Below the pieces are notes generated by a model. That model did no database searches. It was not told the DNA's origin and saw nothing but the letters and a program-made list of their open reading frames with translations. A stretch of DNA of 6,920 bases from Proteobacteria bacterium UBA6492. GTDB taxonomy: Bacteria > Pseudomonadota > Gammaproteobacteria > UBA6429 > Thiohalophilaceae. Positions 5,561 to 6,920 of the stretch are shown here, in pieces; position 1 is the first letter of the stretch, and the number at the start of each line of letters is the position of its first letter. The stretch spans positions 1,833-8,752 of the forward strand of contig DJMK01000095.1 in assembly GCA_002436485.1 (NCBI GenBank), read 5' to 3'. Made by a program: the position numbers and the translations under genes.

Positions 5561-6610
5561 ATGAAAACGAAACAGCACTTGAAGAGCATGACAACATTTA
5601 CGACGATGCTTGCTGTGACCAGTATACTGCTTATGCCATATATGGCCGTGGCTAAAAGTAGCACAGAAGAAAGCACTCCGGTGACGGCAAAGACATTCAT
5701 CCGTGCAGAATCTGATGTCGCAATAAAAAAAATCCATAGCGCTGTCGGCTTCAGTAAGTGGTATCACGTTCGTGGGCCCATACCGCTGGACAAGCAGGAT
5801 GTAATACGAATGAACCGTGACACGATTTATTCGAGTACCGTTCTCGATCTCAGTAAACCAGCAACCATAACAATGCCCGATGCCAAAGGTCGCTATATGA
5901 ACCTGCATGTCATCAGCCAGGACCATTACAGTTACGCAACATCCAAACCAGGTGCACATAAAATCACAAAAGATAAAGTCGGCAGTCGTTATGCTTATAT
6001 CATCGTGCGCACCTTTGTTGACGCTAACGATCCCAAAGATATCAAGGCTGCCAACGCGGCACAGGACGCTATGACGATTACCGGCGGCGGCAATGGACCG
6101 CTCGACATCCCAAATTGGAATATGCAACAGCTGCTGGAAGCACGAGGCGCACTAAACACATTGGCCAAGTTGGGAGGCTCTACTGCAAAGGCGATGGGTA
6201 CCAAGGACGAAGTTGATCCTATTGATCATCTGGTGTTCGGTGCCGGTGGCTGGGGTGGATTGCCACAGAAGAGCGCATCTTACGATATCGTCACCGTACC
6301 AAAAAATGATGGCACGCCACATACGGTAACCGTGAAGGATGTCCCTGTGGATGCATTCTGGTCAATCACCGTTTATGGGGCCGATGGATATATTAAAGAG
6401 AATCCACAAGGTCGCTACAGTTTTAATAATGTCACCGCCAAACCGAACAAGGATGGTTCCTTTACGATCAATTTTGGTGGCTGTGATGATGGCCGGGTCA
6501 ATTGTTTGCCCGTCACCAAGGGCTGGAACTATGCCGTGCGTATGTACGACCCGCGCAAGCCGATCCTGGATGGTTCCTGGAAGTTTCCTGAAATAAAGCC
6601 AGTTAAATAG
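5561..6610 (+). CDS. Exported DUF1254/DUF1214 protein, short form, second tandem copy
   Basis: The 349-residue product is a full-length paralogue of its upstream neighbour. A signal peptide (1-31, cleavage likely after A-V-A) has a longer basic N-terminus, K-T-K-Q-H-L-K. The DUF1254 part holds F-I-R-A-E-S-D (46-52), R-M-N-R-D-T-I-Y-S (83-91), G-R-Y (110-112), Q-D-H-Y (120-123) and V-G-S-R-Y (140-144). The DUF1214 part holds D-V-P-V-D-A-F-W-S-I (260-269), the block G-G-C-D-D-G-R-V-N-C-L-P (306-317), and W-N-Y-A-V-R-M-Y-D-P (322-331). The F-I-R-A-E-S-D start is closer to what I recall as typical of the short family group than the first copy's T-V-E-T-H-M-Q, so this may be the more canonical copy. 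The two have clearly diverged, so they probably do different jobs or form a heteromer. Role unknown; envelope location inferred. Confidence 0.92.
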   Translation: MKTKQHLKSMTTFTTMLAVTSILLMPYMAVAKSSTEESTPVTAKTFIRAESDVAIKKIHSAVGFSKWYHVRGPIPLDKQDVIRMNRDTIYSSTVLDLSKPATITMPDAKGRYMNLHVISQDHYSYATSKPGAHKITKDKVGSRYAYIIVRTFVDANDPKDIKAANAAQDAMTITGGGNGPLDIPNWNMQQLLEARGALNTLAKLGGSTAKAMGTKDEVDPIDHLVFGAGGWGGLPQKSASYDIVTVPKNDGTPHTVTVKDVPVDAFWSITVYGADGYIKENPQGRYSFNNVTAKPNKDGSFTINFGGCDDGRVNCLPVTKGWNYAVRMYDPRKPILDGSWKFPEIKPVK

Positions 6611-6654
6611 CTTCGCGATAGACAGATACAACAGAGATCATGAATTAACTTAGT

Positions 6655-6658
6655 GGAG
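6655..6658 (+). promoter_or_regulatory. Ribosome-binding site of the third DUF1254-family gene
   Basis: GGAG lies 10 bases before the ATG at 6669, slightly longer than ideal. The leader does not share the 20-base block of the first two genes. No terminator lies in the 58-base gap after 6610, so the third gene is probably part of the same operon. Confidence 0.55.
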
Positions 6659-6668
6659 CTACATCACA

Positions 6669-6920
6669 ATGAACAAATTATTCTACATTTTGATGCTGAC
6701 TGTCCTCGTATTGCTGGGTGTGGGCTGCAACGAAAGTGCAAAAAGTGTATCGTCACCTGCTGCAACTACTCAGGCACCCTTAGATTGGGAGTATCAAATC
6801 GCCTATCAACGTGGTATTGAAGCTGTGAACTGGGCCACGCCAGCGGTAAGCATGATCAATTTCCGTGATGCCTATTTCACTCTTGGCGGGGGATTCAATA
6901 CGATCTATTACCTGTCGCAA
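6669..6920 (+). CDS. DUF1254-family lipoprotein, 5' part only (runs off window)
   Basis: An open frame of 84 codons continues past the right edge. Residues 1-20 form a lipoprotein-type signal (M-N-K start, hydrophobic core, L-L-G-V-G-C with the cysteine at 20). The lipobox is slightly unusual because glycine stands at -3, where leucine is common. An alanine-, serine- and threonine-rich linker (22-37) follows. Then A-Y-Q-R-G-I-E-A-V-N-W-A-T-P-A-V (45-60) closely matches the beginning of long DUF1254 proteins as I remember them (the Y-x-R-G-I-x-A-V-x-W-x-x-P-A-V pattern). The rest of DUF1254 and the DUF1214 domain should follow beyond the window. It is probably anchored to the inner face of the outer membrane, with asparagine at +2 giving no inner-membrane retention signal. 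It was not called as a complete frame because the stop is absent. Confidence 0.82.
   Translation, partial: MNKLFYILMLTVLVLLGVGCNESAKSVSSPAATTQAPLDWEYQIAYQRGIEAVNWATPAVSMINFRDAYFTLGGGFNTIYYLSQ

Noticed and set aside
5495..6127. 210-codon minus-strand open frame
   Set aside because: It lies almost wholly antisense to a strongly conserved DUF1254/DUF1214 gene, and its cysteine- and histidine-rich translation looks like a shadow frame.

Overview
The window looks like chromosomal DNA of a gammaproteobacterium with moderate GC content. This is inferred from the GltS-type symporter, the AraC-type regulator with an arabinose-binding-like sensor domain, and a REP-like hairpin repeat. No species can be named from the sequence alone. 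Four genes are complete and confidently placed in families (a GltS symporter, an AraC regulator and two DUF1254/DUF1214 proteins). A fifth complete gene resembles DUF3047. A sixth, a DUF1254-family lipoprotein, runs off the right edge.

Layout: 1-280 is a non-coding block of short palindromes (tail of one copy at the left edge, then a full unit) with two terminator-like hairpins. 281-737 is AT-rich and has no convincing gene. 738-1451 (+) encodes a small exported DUF3047-like protein that stands alone. It converges with gltS (-, 2910-1687). Upstream of gltS and on the same strand lies an AraC-family regulator gene (-, 4187-3123). A 307-base divergent intergenic region with strong dyad symmetries separates the regulator from a rightward operon. 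That operon holds two tandem exported DUF1254/DUF1214 proteins (4495-5520 and 5561-6610) and the start of a third family member made as a lipoprotein (6669 to the window edge).

How they may work together: the regulator gene faces the paralogue cluster across a shared control region, so it is the natural candidate to control those genes. The two short paralogues share the same domain order, an export signal and an identical 20-base ribosome-binding leader, which points to tandem duplication. The third gene begins with an N-terminal segment typical of longer DUF1254 proteins and is predicted to be membrane anchored. The biochemical role of DUF1254/DUF1214 proteins is not settled, so the cluster is best described as a regulated, cell-envelope, multi-paralogue system of unknown function. 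The gltS gene may be under its own promoter or read through from the regulator; a short motif shared between its leader and the divergent region hints at common control but is weak evidence.
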